This document shows, in pieces, positions 1-7,531 of a stretch of 64,000 bases of DNA (within the stretch, counting starts at the first letter, position 1; every line of letters starts with the position of its first letter). The notes below the pieces were generated by a model. That model saw nothing but the letters and a program-made list of their open reading frames with translations. It was not told where the DNA came from and searched no databases. The translations under genes and the position numbers were made by a program. The stretch comes from Anaerolineae bacterium (GTDB lineage: Bacteria > Chloroflexota > Anaerolineae > Aggregatilineales > Aggregatilineaceae), in NCBI GenBank assembly GCA_018432315.1, contig JAHDLB010000001.1:186001-250000 (forward strand). The letters are read 5' to 3'.

Positions 1-292
1 CCGGGGTCACCGGCAGCAGGTGCACCCGGTCGCGCAGGTGGCGCGGCGGGCGGACGGCGTCCCGGTCTTCGGCGACGATGATGCACGGGGGATGGGCTTC
101 CATCGCGTCGCGCATCAGGATGCGGAAGATCGTCGAGCGCCCGCTGGACAGGAAGCCGCCCGGCCCGCTCGTCAGGGCATTCGAGCGCAGGTCCAGCCCG
201 GCTACCACGATCAGGCCGGACCGCGCTGCGACGAGCTGTTCGACGGTGGTGTCGACCACCGGCAGGTGGAAGAAATCGGTGAGTTTGAGCAT
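1..292 (-). CDS. P-loop ATPase-like protein, 5' part only (runs off the window)
   Basis: The first 97 codons of a minus-strand gene that continues beyond base 1. The start is the ATG at 292, preceded by AGGAG seven bases upstream. The protein begins MLKLTDFFHLPVVDTTVEQL and contains a GLIVVAGLD strand followed by a Gly/Ser-rich loop ending SSGRSTIF. This recalls the nucleotide-binding region of GspE/PilT-like secretion ATPases, but the loop is not a clean Walker A (no GKT/GKS). The rest of the protein is outside the window, so the family call is tentative. It is divergently transcribed from the DinB-fold gene at 406. Confidence 0.5.
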   Translation of the reverse strand, partial: MLKLTDFFHLPVVDTTVEQLVAARSGLIVVAGLDLRSNALTSGPGGFLSSGRSTIFRILMRDAMEAHPPCIIVAEDRDAVRPPRHLRDRVHLLPVTP

Positions 293-308
293 AGCGCACT
301 CCTGATCC

Positions 309-345
309 AATAGTGTACTGAGGATCGCCCATCCGGTACACTATT
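309..345. promoter_or_regulatory. Symmetric divergent promoter/operator region
   Basis: AATAGTGTAC (309-318) and GTACACTATT (336-345) form a perfect 10-bp inverted repeat with a 17-bp spacer, midway between two divergent genes. Read outwards, each arm offers a TACACT -10-like hexamer, and the opposite arm supplies TGTAC(C/T) at the -35 distance. It could be two back-to-back promoters, an operator for an unknown dimeric regulator, or both. Confidence 0.45.
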
Positions 346-405
346 CAGTTGCACGTCGATCGTACAAACGCACGACCGGACACGCTCGAACACAAGGAGG
401 AACCC

Positions 406-894
406 ATGAGCGCCGATACCGTCTTACGCCAGCAACTGCTCGCGCTGCTGGATGGCCGCAACGCCCACGCGTCGCTGGATGACGTGGTGGCCGACTTTCC
501 GCCGGAGCACTTCAACACGCGCCCGCCGCACGTGCCCTACTCGCCCTGGCACCTGTTGGAGCACATCCGCATCGCCCAGTGGGATATCCTGGAATTCGTT
601 CGCAACCCGGCTTACCAGTCGCCGCCCTGGCCCGAAGGCTACTGGCCGGCGCCGGACGCGGAAGCCGACGAAGCCGCCTGGAACGCCACCCTGGCGGCCA
701 TCCGCGCGGACATGGCCGCGCTCAAGGCGATGGTGCAGGACCCGGCCACCGATCTCACCGCGGAGCTGCCCCACGCGCCGGGCTATACGCTGCTGCGCGA
801 GGTCCTGCTGGTGGCCGATCACAACGCCTATCACGTGGGCGAGTTCGGCATTCTGCGGCAGGTGATGGGCACCTGGCCGCCCGGCCACGAATAG
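406..894 (+). CDS. DinB-fold (YfiT/DinB superfamily) protein
   Basis: A 162-residue protein of the DinB four-helix-bundle superfamily. These are metal-binding proteins, some acting as thiol-dependent (bacillithiol/mycothiol-type) transferases. The expected metal-ligand pattern is visible: HLLEHIR in the second helix region and DHNAYHVGEF near the C-terminus. Length fits the family (150-170 residues). The ATG at 406 was chosen because AAGGAGG sits six bases upstream; the frame is open further 5' without a ribosome site. The substrate cannot be deduced. It appears monocistronic, between a divergent promoter region and a GC-rich hairpin. Confidence 0.8.
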   Translation: MSADTVLRQQLLALLDGRNAHASLDDVVADFPPEHFNTRPPHVPYSPWHLLEHIRIAQWDILEFVRNPAYQSPPWPEGYWPAPDAEADEAAWNATLAAIRADMAALKAMVQDPATDLTAELPHAPGYTLLREVLLVADHNAYHVGEFGILRQVMGTWPPGHE

Positions 895-924
895 ATTCCG
901 CTGGCTCGCTGGACCCCATCTGCG

Positions 925-962
925 CGGGGCCGCCCCGGTGAACGGTTGCCGGGGCGGCCCCG
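925..962 (+). terminator. Strong GC hairpin after the DinB-fold gene
   Basis: GGGGCCGCCCCGG (926-938) pairs perfectly with CCGGGGCGGCCCC (949-961), extended by a C-G pair, 30 bases after the stop codon. No T-run follows, so it is terminator-like rather than a classical intrinsic terminator. Confidence 0.55.
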
Positions 963-1030
963 TTCGTGATGGCGCCCAGGCAGCGGACCGCTCCCGGTTG
1001 ACGCACGCCGCCACTCACCCGCCTACCTGG

Positions 1031-1048
1031 CCCCCAAATTTTGGGGGG
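1031..1048. repeat. Dyad A, C5-AT-G6, upstream of the ABC/FtsX operon
   Basis: CCCCCAAATTTTGGGGGG is a near-perfect palindrome in the 371-base gap between the DinB-fold gene and the ABC ATPase gene. A second dyad of the same design lies at 1165-1183. The paired arrangement around a promoter suggests an operator for an unidentified regulator. Confidence 0.5.
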
Positions 1049-1073
1049 TTCGATGGGACTATACACGATTAAA

Positions 1074-1099
1074 ATAGTAGTTTATAATAGAACTACTAT
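1074..1099 (+). promoter_or_regulatory. Promoter with -10 TATAAT inside an inverted repeat
   Basis: ATAGTAGTT (1074-1082) and AACTACTAT (1091-1099) are perfect inverted arms. The 8-bp spacer holds TATAAT (1083-1088). TATACA at 1060-1065 matches TTGACA at four of six positions with a 17-bp spacer. A dyad wrapped round a -10 box is a typical repressor site. No regulator gene is adjacent. Confidence 0.55.
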
Positions 1100-1164
1100 A
1101 AGCTGTACGCGGCATGATTGAGGCGGCGCTTCTCTTTTGGGGGAGGCGAATTATTTTATGAGGA

Positions 1165-1211
1165 CCCCCTAAGAATTGGGGGGCCGGACGTAGTTGAGGG
1201 GCCCGTATAGT
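1165..1211. promoter_or_regulatory. Dyad B and a second candidate -10 box
   Basis: CCCCCTAAGAATTGGGGGG (1165-1183) repeats the design of the dyad at 1031. It ends at the place where the -35 would lie for a second -10-like box, TATAGT at 1206-1211. Between the two dyads the gap holds the promoter at 1074; nothing coding was seen in 1100-1265. Confidence 0.45.
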
Positions 1212-1265
1212 GTCTATAGCGACGACGCGAATTTGCATCTCCATACCTTCAATAAGGAGTGGCCT

Positions 1266-1970
1266 ATGATCCGGCTGGAACACGTAGCCAAGCGGTACAA
1301 GATGGGCGAGGTGGTTGTGACCGCGCTCGATGATGTCTCGCTCGAAGTGGACAAGGGCGAGTTCCTGGTGGTGCTCGGCCCTTCGGGCAGCGGCAAGACG
1401 ACGCTGCTCAACATCATCGGGGCGTTGGACGAGCCGACGTCCGGGGAGGTCCACATCAACGGCGGGACCGTGTCGCTCAACAGCACCGGCGACCGCTTCC
1501 GGTTCCGGCGCGAGACGGTCAGCTTCATCTTCCAGACGTTCAACCTGTTCCCCAGCCTGACCGCGCTGGAGAACGTGCAGTTCGTGCTCGACATGGCGAA
1601 TACGAGCGACAGCGCCGAGCGTGCGCGGGACGTGCTGGCGAGCGTGGGCCTGGGGGAGCGCGTGAACCACTTCCCGCACGAACTGAGCGGCGGCGAGCAG
1701 CAGCGCGTCGCCATCGCCCGCGCGCTGGCGACCGGCAACCCGATCCTGCTGGCCGACGAGCCGACCGGCGAGCTGGACTTCAAGACCGGCATCCAGATCC
1801 TGGACCTGCTGGCGCACCAGGCGGGCGACGGCAAGACCGTGCTGGTAGTGACGCACAACCGCGAGATCTCGCGCATCGCCGACCGCGTGGTCGAGTTGAG
1901 CAGCGGGCACATCATCAGCGACGGGCCGCCGCGCACCGGCAAAGCGGCCATCGCCGATTTGCAGTGGTGA
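1266..1970 (+). CDS. ABC transporter ATPase, LolD/MacB family
   Basis: A 234-residue ATPase that powers the FtsX-type permease encoded 10 bases downstream. All nucleotide-binding motifs are present: Walker A GPSGSGKTT, Q-loop in FIFQTFNLF, signature LSGGEQQR, Walker B ILLADEPTG and the H-loop VVTHN. The short length and the LADEPTGELD stretch are typical of LolD/MacB/YknY ATPases, which act in mechanotransmission (peptide or lipoprotein export, cell-envelope work) rather than import. The ATG at 1266 is preceded by AAGGAG with a 6-base gap; an upstream in-frame start has no ribosome site. Its leader holds a dyad-wrapped promoter, so expression is probably repressible. Confidence 0.9.
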   Translation: MIRLEHVAKRYKMGEVVVTALDDVSLEVDKGEFLVVLGPSGSGKTTLLNIIGALDEPTSGEVHINGGTVSLNSTGDRFRFRRETVSFIFQTFNLFPSLTALENVQFVLDMANTSDSAERARDVLASVGLGERVNHFPHELSGGEQQRVAIARALATGNPILLADEPTGELDFKTGIQILDLLAHQAGDGKTVLVVTHNREISRIADRVVELSSGHIISDGPPRTGKAAIADLQW

Positions 1971-1980
1971 GGGGCGCGCC

Positions 1981-4443
1981 ATGACTAACATGACGTTATG
2001 GCTGCGCTGGTCCTGGCGCGACCTGCGGGCGCGCTGGCTGCAGGTCGTCGCGATCTCGATCATCATCGCCCTGGGCTCGGCCATGTTCGCCGGCCTGGGC
2101 GGGGTGGAGGACTGGCGCATCCGCGCCAACGACCTGAACTACGCGCGCCTGAACATGTACGATCTGCGCATGGCGCTGTCCGATGGCAGTTACCTGGACC
2201 AGGATGAACTGGCGGCGGCGCTGGCGGACATCCCCGGCGTCGCGCGGAGCGAGGCGCGGTTGGTCACGCCCACGCTGGTCGACGCGTCGGATGGCGGCGA
2301 GGCGCTCGTCGTGCGCGGCGAGATCGTCGGCGTCGACGTGTCGGATGGCGGCCCGCACGTCAGCAGCCTGTACGTGCGCGAGGGCGATGGCCGGACGCTG
2401 GTCGAGGGCGATTCCGGGCAGCCGGTGGCCGTGGTCGAGTACCATTTTGCCGCCTACTACGACCTGGAGCCCGGCGATCCGATCCGCATCAGCGGCGACG
2501 TGGCGCTCGACTACGTCGGCACGGGTTTCTCGCCGGAATACTTCATGATCATCCCGGAGACGGGCATGTTTTTCGGCGAGTCGTCCTTCGCGGTGATCTT
2601 CGTGCCGCTGGAAACGGCGCAGCAACTGGCCGGGCGCGAGGGGCTGGTCAACGACGTGGCTTTCATTCTGGACGAGGATGCCGACTCCGCCAGCGTGCAG
2701 GCCGCCATCGAGGCGCGCATGGAGGGCGCGTTCCCTTCAACCGGCTATGCGATCAATGCGCGCGAGGATACGCAGGTCTACACCACCCTGTACAAAGACG
2801 CCGAGAGCGACCAGTGGATGTTCAACGCCCTGGCGACGCTGTTCCTGTTCGGCGCGGCGATGGGCGCCTTCAACCTCGCCGGGCGGATGGTCGAGGCCCA
2901 GCGGCGCGAGATCGGGATCGGTATGGCGCTGGGGGTGCCCCGGCGCTGGCTGGCCTTCCGCCCCCTGCTGGTCGGCCTTCAGATCGCCGTGTTGGGCACG
3001 GCCCTGGGGCTGCTGGCGGGTCTGGGTGTGGGCAAGCTGTTCCAGGGGATGCTCGAGGACATGATGCCCTTGCCCTACTGGGAATTTTCGTTCCAGTTCG
3101 GCGGCTTTCTGCGCGCGGCGGTGTTCGGCATCCTGCTGCCTGTGGTGGCGACGCTGATCCCCGTGTGGCGCGCGGTGCGCGTGGCGCCGGTGGATGCGAT
3201 CACGACCGGCTACCTCGTCGCCAAGGGCGGCGGGCTGGCCCGCTTCGTGCAGCGCCTGCCGCTGCCGGGCAAGAGCTTCGTGCACATGCCGGTCAAGAAC
3301 GTGCTGCGCTCGCCGTGGCGCAGCGGGCTGACCGTGCTCGCCATCGCCATCGCGGTCCTGATCATGACGACCGTCGTCGGGGCGCTCGACACCTTCCTGG
3401 CGACTATGCAGCAGGCCGAGGACGCGACCCTGAACCGGGCCGCCGACCGCTTCCTGGTCAATCTCGATTTCTTCTACGCGGCGAACTACAGCGGCGTGAC
3501 CGGCATCGAGTCCCTGGCGGGCGCAGATGGCGAGCCGTTGTTCACCGGCTTCGAGACGGCGATGATCGTCGGCGGCTGGCTGATTCACGGCGACGAGAAG
3601 ATCGAGATTGCGCTGGAGCTGCACGACATGGACGCGGCGCTGTGGACCCCGACGGCGACCGAGGGCGCGCTGACCGCGGACGAGCCGGGCCTGGTCATCT
3701 CCGATAAGGCGGCGCGCGACCTGGGTGTGGGCGTGGGCGACCGGATCACGCTGGAACATCCCCACCGCGAGGGGCTGCTGTCGTTCCGGCTGGTGCAGAC
3801 CGAGGTCCCGGTGATCGGCATCCACGACAATCCCCTGCGCGCGTATACCTACATGGACATGAACGGCGCGGCCCTGATGGGCCTGGAGGGGCAGACCAAC
3901 TACCTGATCCTCAATCCCGCGCCGGGCGTCGAACCGGACGAGGTCAGGCTGGCGCTGCTCACCCAGCCGGGCGTGACGTCGTCGCAGGCGGTCACGGAGT
4001 TTTCGGATGCCGTGGATGAACTGCTCGAGATGATGACGGAGATCCTGGCCGTGGCGCAGGGGATGGTCGTCGTCATGGCCTTCCTGATCGCGTTCAACAC
4101 GACGAGCATCAGCGTCGATGAGCGCGTGCGCGAGATCGCGACGATGTTCGCCTTCGGGCTGCGCATCCGGACGGTGATGCGCATGCAGATGCTGGAGAAT
4201 CTCGTGATCGGCACGCTGGGGACGATCGTCGGCGTGGCGCTGGGATGGATCGTGCTCAACGACCTGTTCGTCACGGTCGGCGAAAACGAGATACCCGACA
4301 TCGGTTTCGCCGTCACGATCTCGGCGGAGACGGTCCTGCTGGCCGCGCTGCTGGGCGTGGTGGTGGTGGCCCTGACGCCGCTGCTGAGCGTCCGCCGGAT
4401 GCGCAATATGGACATCCCCTCGACTCTCCGCGTGATGGAGTGA
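1981..4443 (+). CDS. ABC transporter permease, double FtsX-domain type
   Basis: An 820-residue membrane protein with duplicated FtsX-like architecture. An N-terminal membrane helix (about residues 15-35, ending near SAMFAGLGG) is followed by a long extracytoplasmic region and then a three-helix FtsX domain (about 275-400). A second N-terminal-type helix near residue 450 precedes another extracytoplasmic part and a final three-helix FtsX domain (about 695-815). It partners the ATPase at 1266 in one operon. The family includes MacB-like and lipoprotein-translocating systems as well as antimicrobial-peptide detoxification modules; the substrate cannot be read from sequence. A second Met three codons in is an alternative start. 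Confidence 0.85.
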   Translation: MTNMTLWLRWSWRDLRARWLQVVAISIIIALGSAMFAGLGGVEDWRIRANDLNYARLNMYDLRMALSDGSYLDQDELAAALADIPGVARSEARLVTPTLVDASDGGEALVVRGEIVGVDVSDGGPHVSSLYVREGDGRTLVEGDSGQPVAVVEYHFAAYYDLEPGDPIRISGDVALDYVGTGFSPEYFMIIPETGMFFGESSFAVIFVPLETAQQLAGREGLVNDVAFILDEDADSASVQAAIEARMEGAFPSTGYAINAREDTQVYTTLYKDAESDQWMFNALATLFLFGAAMGAFNLAGRMVEAQRREIGIGMALGVPRRWLAFRPLLVGLQIAVLGTALGLLAGLGVGKLFQGMLEDMMPLPYWEFSFQFGGFLRAAVFGILLPVVATLIPVWRAVRVAPVDAITTGYLVAKGGGLARFVQRLPLPGKSFVHMPVKNVLRSPWRSGLTVLAIAIAVLIMTTVVGALDTFLATMQQAEDATLNRAADRFLVNLDFFYAANYSGVTGIESLAGADGEPLFTGFETAMIVGGWLIHGDEKIEIALELHDMDAALWTPTATEGALTADEPGLVISDKAARDLGVGVGDRITLEHPHREGLLSFRLVQTEVPVIGIHDNPLRAYTYMDMNGAALMGLEGQTNYLILNPAPGVEPDEVRLALLTQPGVTSSQAVTEFSDAVDELLEMMTEILAVAQGMVVVMAFLIAFNTTSISVDERVREIATMFAFGLRIRTVMRMQMLENLVIGTLGTIVGVALGWIVLNDLFVTVGENEIPDIGFAVTISAETVLLAALLGVVVVALTPLLSVRRMRNMDIPSTLRVME

Positions 4444-4456
4444 TTCTCACGATGCG

Positions 4457-4488
4457 AGCGGCTCCCCGGCCCGAACCGGGGAGCCGCT
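4457..4488 (+). terminator. GC-rich hairpin after the FtsX permease gene
   Basis: AGCGGCTCCCCGG (4457-4469) pairs perfectly with CCGGGGAGCCGCT (4476-4488) 13 bases after the stop. No T-run follows. It probably ends or stabilises the ABC/FtsX transcript. Confidence 0.55.
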
Positions 4489-4562
4489 GCCGCTGGCCCG
4501 ACTGGACGCCCGCGTGAGGATTGGGTATGAATCGGGCCGGTTGGCTTGCCTTTGGCGCAATT

Positions 4563-4605
4563 CTGGTATAGTATGGCATATAGTGGTCCATACCATACTG
4601 ACCAG
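4563..4605 (+). promoter_or_regulatory. GntR (HutC-type) operator over the promoter of the GntR gene
   Basis: TGGTCCATACCA (4584-4595) closely matches the TGGTCTAxACCA core bound by HutC/DasR-type GntR proteins. It lies inside a larger imperfect dyad with arms CTGGTATAGTATGG (4563-4576) and CCATACTGACCAG (4593-4605). The -10-like TATAGT (4567-4572) is in the left arm. The site is 10 bases before the GTG start of the GntR gene, so negative autoregulation of the whole downstream operon is likely. Confidence 0.65.
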
Positions 4606-4614
4606 GATGTACCC

Positions 4615-5355
4615 GTGACCCTGCACCACGACTCGCCCGTGCCGCTCTACGTCCAGATCAAAGACCTGCTCCAGAAGCAGATCGAGACCGGGGCGTATGC
4701 CATCGGCCAGCGCCTGCCGTCCGAGCGCGAGCTTGCCCAGCGCTTCAACGTCAGCCGCATGACCGCCCGCCAGGCGCTGCAAGGTCTGGCCCAGGAAGGG
4801 CTGACCAGCTCGCGGGTAGGGAAGGGTACGTTCGTCAGCCCGCCGCGCATCAACCAGGAACTCCGCACGCTGACCAGCTTCAGCGAAGACATGCGCGAGC
4901 GGGGCATGGCGCCCAACAGCCGCGTCGTCCGGGCCGAGGTGGTCCAGGCCGACCGCGAGACTGCCGGGCGGCTGCACGTCCCGCCGAAGAGCGAGATCGT
5001 CCTGCTCAGCCGCGTGCGCCTCGCCGACGACCAGCCCCTCGCGCTCGAAACGACGCACATCCCGACCGCGCTGTGTCCGGGGCTGCTCGATCACCACGAC
5101 TTTAGCCGCGAGTCCCTCTACGACGTGCTGCAGGCCGATTACGGGTGCCACCTGGTCTGGGCGGACCAGATGATCCAGGCGTGCATGCCCAGCGAGGCCG
5201 AGCGCGAGGCGCTCAACCTGGACGCGCGAACGCCCGTGCTCCGGCTGGCGCGCGTGACGTACAACCAGTACGACCAGCCCGTCGAATTCGTGCGATCCGT
5301 GTATCGCGGCGACCAGTACCAACTGCGCGCCGTGCTGCGCCATTCGAACAGGTGA
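4615..5355 (+). CDS. GntR-family transcriptional regulator with UTRA domain
   Basis: A 246-residue HutC-subfamily repressor. The N-terminal winged helix (about residues 10-75) contains the hallmark PLYVQIKD, GQRLPSERELAQRF and VSRMTARQAL segments. The C-terminal UTRA ligand-binding domain (about 95-240) ends with a typical FVRSVYRGDQY stretch. The GTG at 4615 was chosen because a longer frame would start upstream of the promoter and operator. It heads an operon with a GNAT gene and a family-5 importer, so its effector is probably the imported compound or a breakdown product. Confidence 0.88.
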   Translation: MTLHHDSPVPLYVQIKDLLQKQIETGAYAIGQRLPSERELAQRFNVSRMTARQALQGLAQEGLTSSRVGKGTFVSPPRINQELRTLTSFSEDMRERGMAPNSRVVRAEVVQADRETAGRLHVPPKSEIVLLSRVRLADDQPLALETTHIPTALCPGLLDHHDFSRESLYDVLQADYGCHLVWADQMIQACMPSEAEREALNLDARTPVLRLARVTYNQYDQPVEFVRSVYRGDQYQLRAVLRHSNR

Positions 5356-5360
5356 CGCTG

Positions 5361-5873
5361 ATGATCGTTCGCCCGATGGAGCCAGCCGATATCCCCGTCG
5401 TCGTCGATTGGATGCTGGCGACCCCGCTCTGGCAGCGCTACCGGCTCACCGGGGCGGCGACGCGGGCCGGTTTCGAGCGTGCGCTGGCCGGCGGCGATCT
5501 GCTGCTGGTGGCGGACCTGGACGAACCGGCGGGCCGCGCCTGTGGGCTGGCGTGGTGCCTGCGGCAGGGCATGTTCGGGCGCAGCGCGTATTTGCGCATT
5601 CTGGGCGTGCGCGGCGAGTTTGCCGGGCGCGGGCTGGGCGCCGTGCTGCTGGATCGCGCCGAAGCGAGCCTCGATGAGGCCACCGATGCCCTGTTCTTGC
5701 TGGTGTCGGACTTCAACGCGGATGCCCGGCGCTTTTACGAGCGCCAGGGCTACGTTCGGGTCGGGGCGCTGCCGGCTTATGTGCTGCCGGACGTAACCGA
5801 GTTACTCTATTGGAAACGACTGGGCGGATCGCACCATACAGAAGGAGGTGAGGCATCCGGGGACATCCGCTAG
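5361..5873 (+). CDS. GNAT-family N-acetyltransferase
   Basis: A 170-residue acetyl-CoA-dependent acetyltransferase. The acetyl-CoA pyrophosphate-binding motif A is clear in VRGEFAGRGLGAVLLDRAE, followed by a DFNADARRFYERQGY stretch typical of the GNAT C-terminal part. The ATG at 5361 begins MIVRPMEPADI, a standard GNAT N-terminus. A GTG nine bases earlier overlaps the GntR stop codon and is an equally possible, coupled start. It sits between the regulator and the importer genes and may acetylate the imported substrate; this is inference only. Confidence 0.85.
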   Translation: MIVRPMEPADIPVVVDWMLATPLWQRYRLTGAATRAGFERALAGGDLLLVADLDEPAGRACGLAWCLRQGMFGRSAYLRILGVRGEFAGRGLGAVLLDRAEASLDEATDALFLLVSDFNADARRFYERQGYVRVGALPAYVLPDVTELLYWKRLGGSHHTEGGEASGDIR

Positions 5874-5916
5874 TGGTTGTTGGTTTTCGTTTTTTGGATG
5901 AACACAGGAGAGGAAA

Positions 5917-7446
5917 ATGCTCCCAGCAAAAGGTATTCGCTTAATCGTAATCGTGGCTGTGTTGGTGATGACTATCGGCATAACGGCCCCGGCCATGGCC
6001 CAGGACGGCAGCAACATGCTCATCATGGCCCGCGCCGTCGACTCGACCGGCCTGGACCCGCACACCCAGACCGCTTTCGCCTCGCTGCGCATGCTCGAAC
6101 TCGTCTACGAGACGCTGGTCCGCACCGATGAAAACCTGGTTCTCGAGCCCGCGCTGGCCGAAAGCTGGGCCTTCTCGGACGACGGCATGCAGCTCACCTT
6201 CAACCTGCGCCAGGGCGTGACCTTCCACGATGGCTCGCCTTTCACGTCCGAAGATGTGATCGTCTCGATCGAGCGCATCCTGGACGAGGAAACCGGCTCG
6301 GCGACGCGCTCCAACCTGCTCAGCATCGAGTCGATGGACGCGCCCGATGACTACACCGTCGTCATGAACCTGACCCTGCCGGACGTGCCGCTGGTGGCCG
6401 CGCTGTCGAGCATCAACACCGCCATTCTGCCGTCCGAGCTGATCGCCGAGGGCGATCCGTCGGCCACGGTGAATGGCACCGGCCCGTTCATGCTCGAAAG
6501 CTGGCAGCCCGAAGAGCGGACGATCCTGATGGCGTTCGCGGACTACTGGGGCGATGGCCCGTACGTGGACGGCATCGAAATCCGGATCGTCCCCGACGAG
6601 TCGACCATCATGGCCGCGCTGCGGGCGGGCGAGATCGACTTTGCCATGCTCAACGACCCGCTGATTGCCACGCTGCCGATGGGCGGCTCCGAAGCGATCA
6701 TCAATCGCGCGCCGGACATCTCCTACCACGTGCTCCAGCTTCGTGCCGCGGTCGAGCCGCTGGACAAGCTCGAAGTGCGGCAGGCGATTTCGTGCGCCAT
6801 CGACCGCCAGCAGGTGGTGGACGTGGCGGCCCTCGGTGAGGGGATGGTCACCGGCCCGCTGACGATGCCCGCGTGGCAGGTCCCGCTCGACGAGCTGTTC
6901 TGCTACGAGCAAGACCTGGCGCGGGCCCAGGAACTGATGGCCGAGGCCGGGCTGGAAGAAGGCTTCGAGCTGCCGGTGATCGTGGCCGTGGCCGAGCCGC
7001 CGACCGCGCTGTCCGAGGCGCAGGTGATCCAGGAACAGCTCCGCGCGATCAACATCGAAGTGACCATCGAATCGCTGGAGTTTGGCGTGTACGTGGACCG
7101 CTGGCTGGCGGCGGACTTCACGGCGGCGATCGCGCTGAATGGTGGCCGGTCGGACCCGTACCCGATGTACTCGCGCTACTTCCAGTACGACGCGAACTTC
7201 AACGAGGTGGCTGGCTACATCGACGATACGCTCGACTCGCTGATGAAGCAGGGCCAGGTCGAGACCGATCCCGAGGCGCGTTGGGAGATCTTCGCCGAGT
7301 TCCAGCGCCATCTGGCCGAAACCGCGCCGTGGATCTGGCTGTACAACGGCTATACCTACACCGGGCAGCAGCCGTGGGTGACCGACTTCACGCCGACGCC
7401 GACCGGCTCGATCTTCTACTTGAGCGAAGCCAGGCTCGACCGGTAA
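5917..7446 (+). CDS. ABC transporter substrate-binding protein, family 5 (DppA/OppA type)
   Basis: A 509-residue extracytoplasmic binding protein for a peptide-, opine- or oligosaccharide-type importer. A Sec signal with a hydrophobic core and cleavage after AMA (around residue 28) is followed by a mature start Q-D-G. The family-5 landmarks are present: LVRTDENLVLEPALAESW, the LRQGVTFHDGSPFTSEDV segment, and GTGPFMLESWQP. GGAGAGG precedes the ATG. It is the third gene of the GntR operon and is followed by a hairpin and two permease genes. Confidence 0.9.
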   Translation: MLPAKGIRLIVIVAVLVMTIGITAPAMAQDGSNMLIMARAVDSTGLDPHTQTAFASLRMLELVYETLVRTDENLVLEPALAESWAFSDDGMQLTFNLRQGVTFHDGSPFTSEDVIVSIERILDEETGSATRSNLLSIESMDAPDDYTVVMNLTLPDVPLVAALSSINTAILPSELIAEGDPSATVNGTGPFMLESWQPEERTILMAFADYWGDGPYVDGIEIRIVPDESTIMAALRAGEIDFAMLNDPLIATLPMGGSEAIINRAPDISYHVLQLRAAVEPLDKLEVRQAISCAIDRQQVVDVAALGEGMVTGPLTMPAWQVPLDELFCYEQDLARAQELMAEAGLEEGFELPVIVAVAEPPTALSEAQVIQEQLRAINIEVTIESLEFGVYVDRWLAADFTAAIALNGGRSDPYPMYSRYFQYDANFNEVAGYIDDTLDSLMKQGQVETDPEARWEIFAEFQRHLAETAPWIWLYNGYTYTGQQPWVTDFTPTPTGSIFYLSEARLDR

Positions 7447-7475
7447 GATAGTGGTTCGTTCGTAGCTGTACCCAG

Positions 7476-7507
7476 GCGGAGCGCACCCGGTCCGGCGTGC
7501 GCTCCGC
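7476..7507 (+). repeat. Intercistronic hairpin between binding-protein and permease genes
   Basis: GCGGAGCGCAC (7476-7486) pairs perfectly with GTGCGCTCCGC (7497-7507) around a 10-base loop. There is no T-run, and the DppB-type gene starts 24 bases further on. Such hairpins protect upstream binding-protein mRNA and lower permease expression. Confidence 0.6.
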
Positions 7508-7531
7508 ATACCCTGAAGGGTGGGCGTTTTC

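Noticed and set aside
1031-1183. The C5-AT-G5 dyads as ends of a small mobile element (inverted repeats of a MITE)
   Set aside because: Each is a self-contained palindrome rather than one half of a terminal repeat pair, and no target-site duplication is seen.
1060-1200. A possible small RNA or tRNA gene in the AT-rich part of the gap
   Set aside because: No cloverleaf, T-loop GTTCRANNC or CCA-like end; the symmetry is better explained by operators.
4546-4614. A longer GntR protein starting at ATG 4546
   Set aside because: That start lies upstream of the likely -10 box and operator, and the extra residues do not resemble the family N-terminus.
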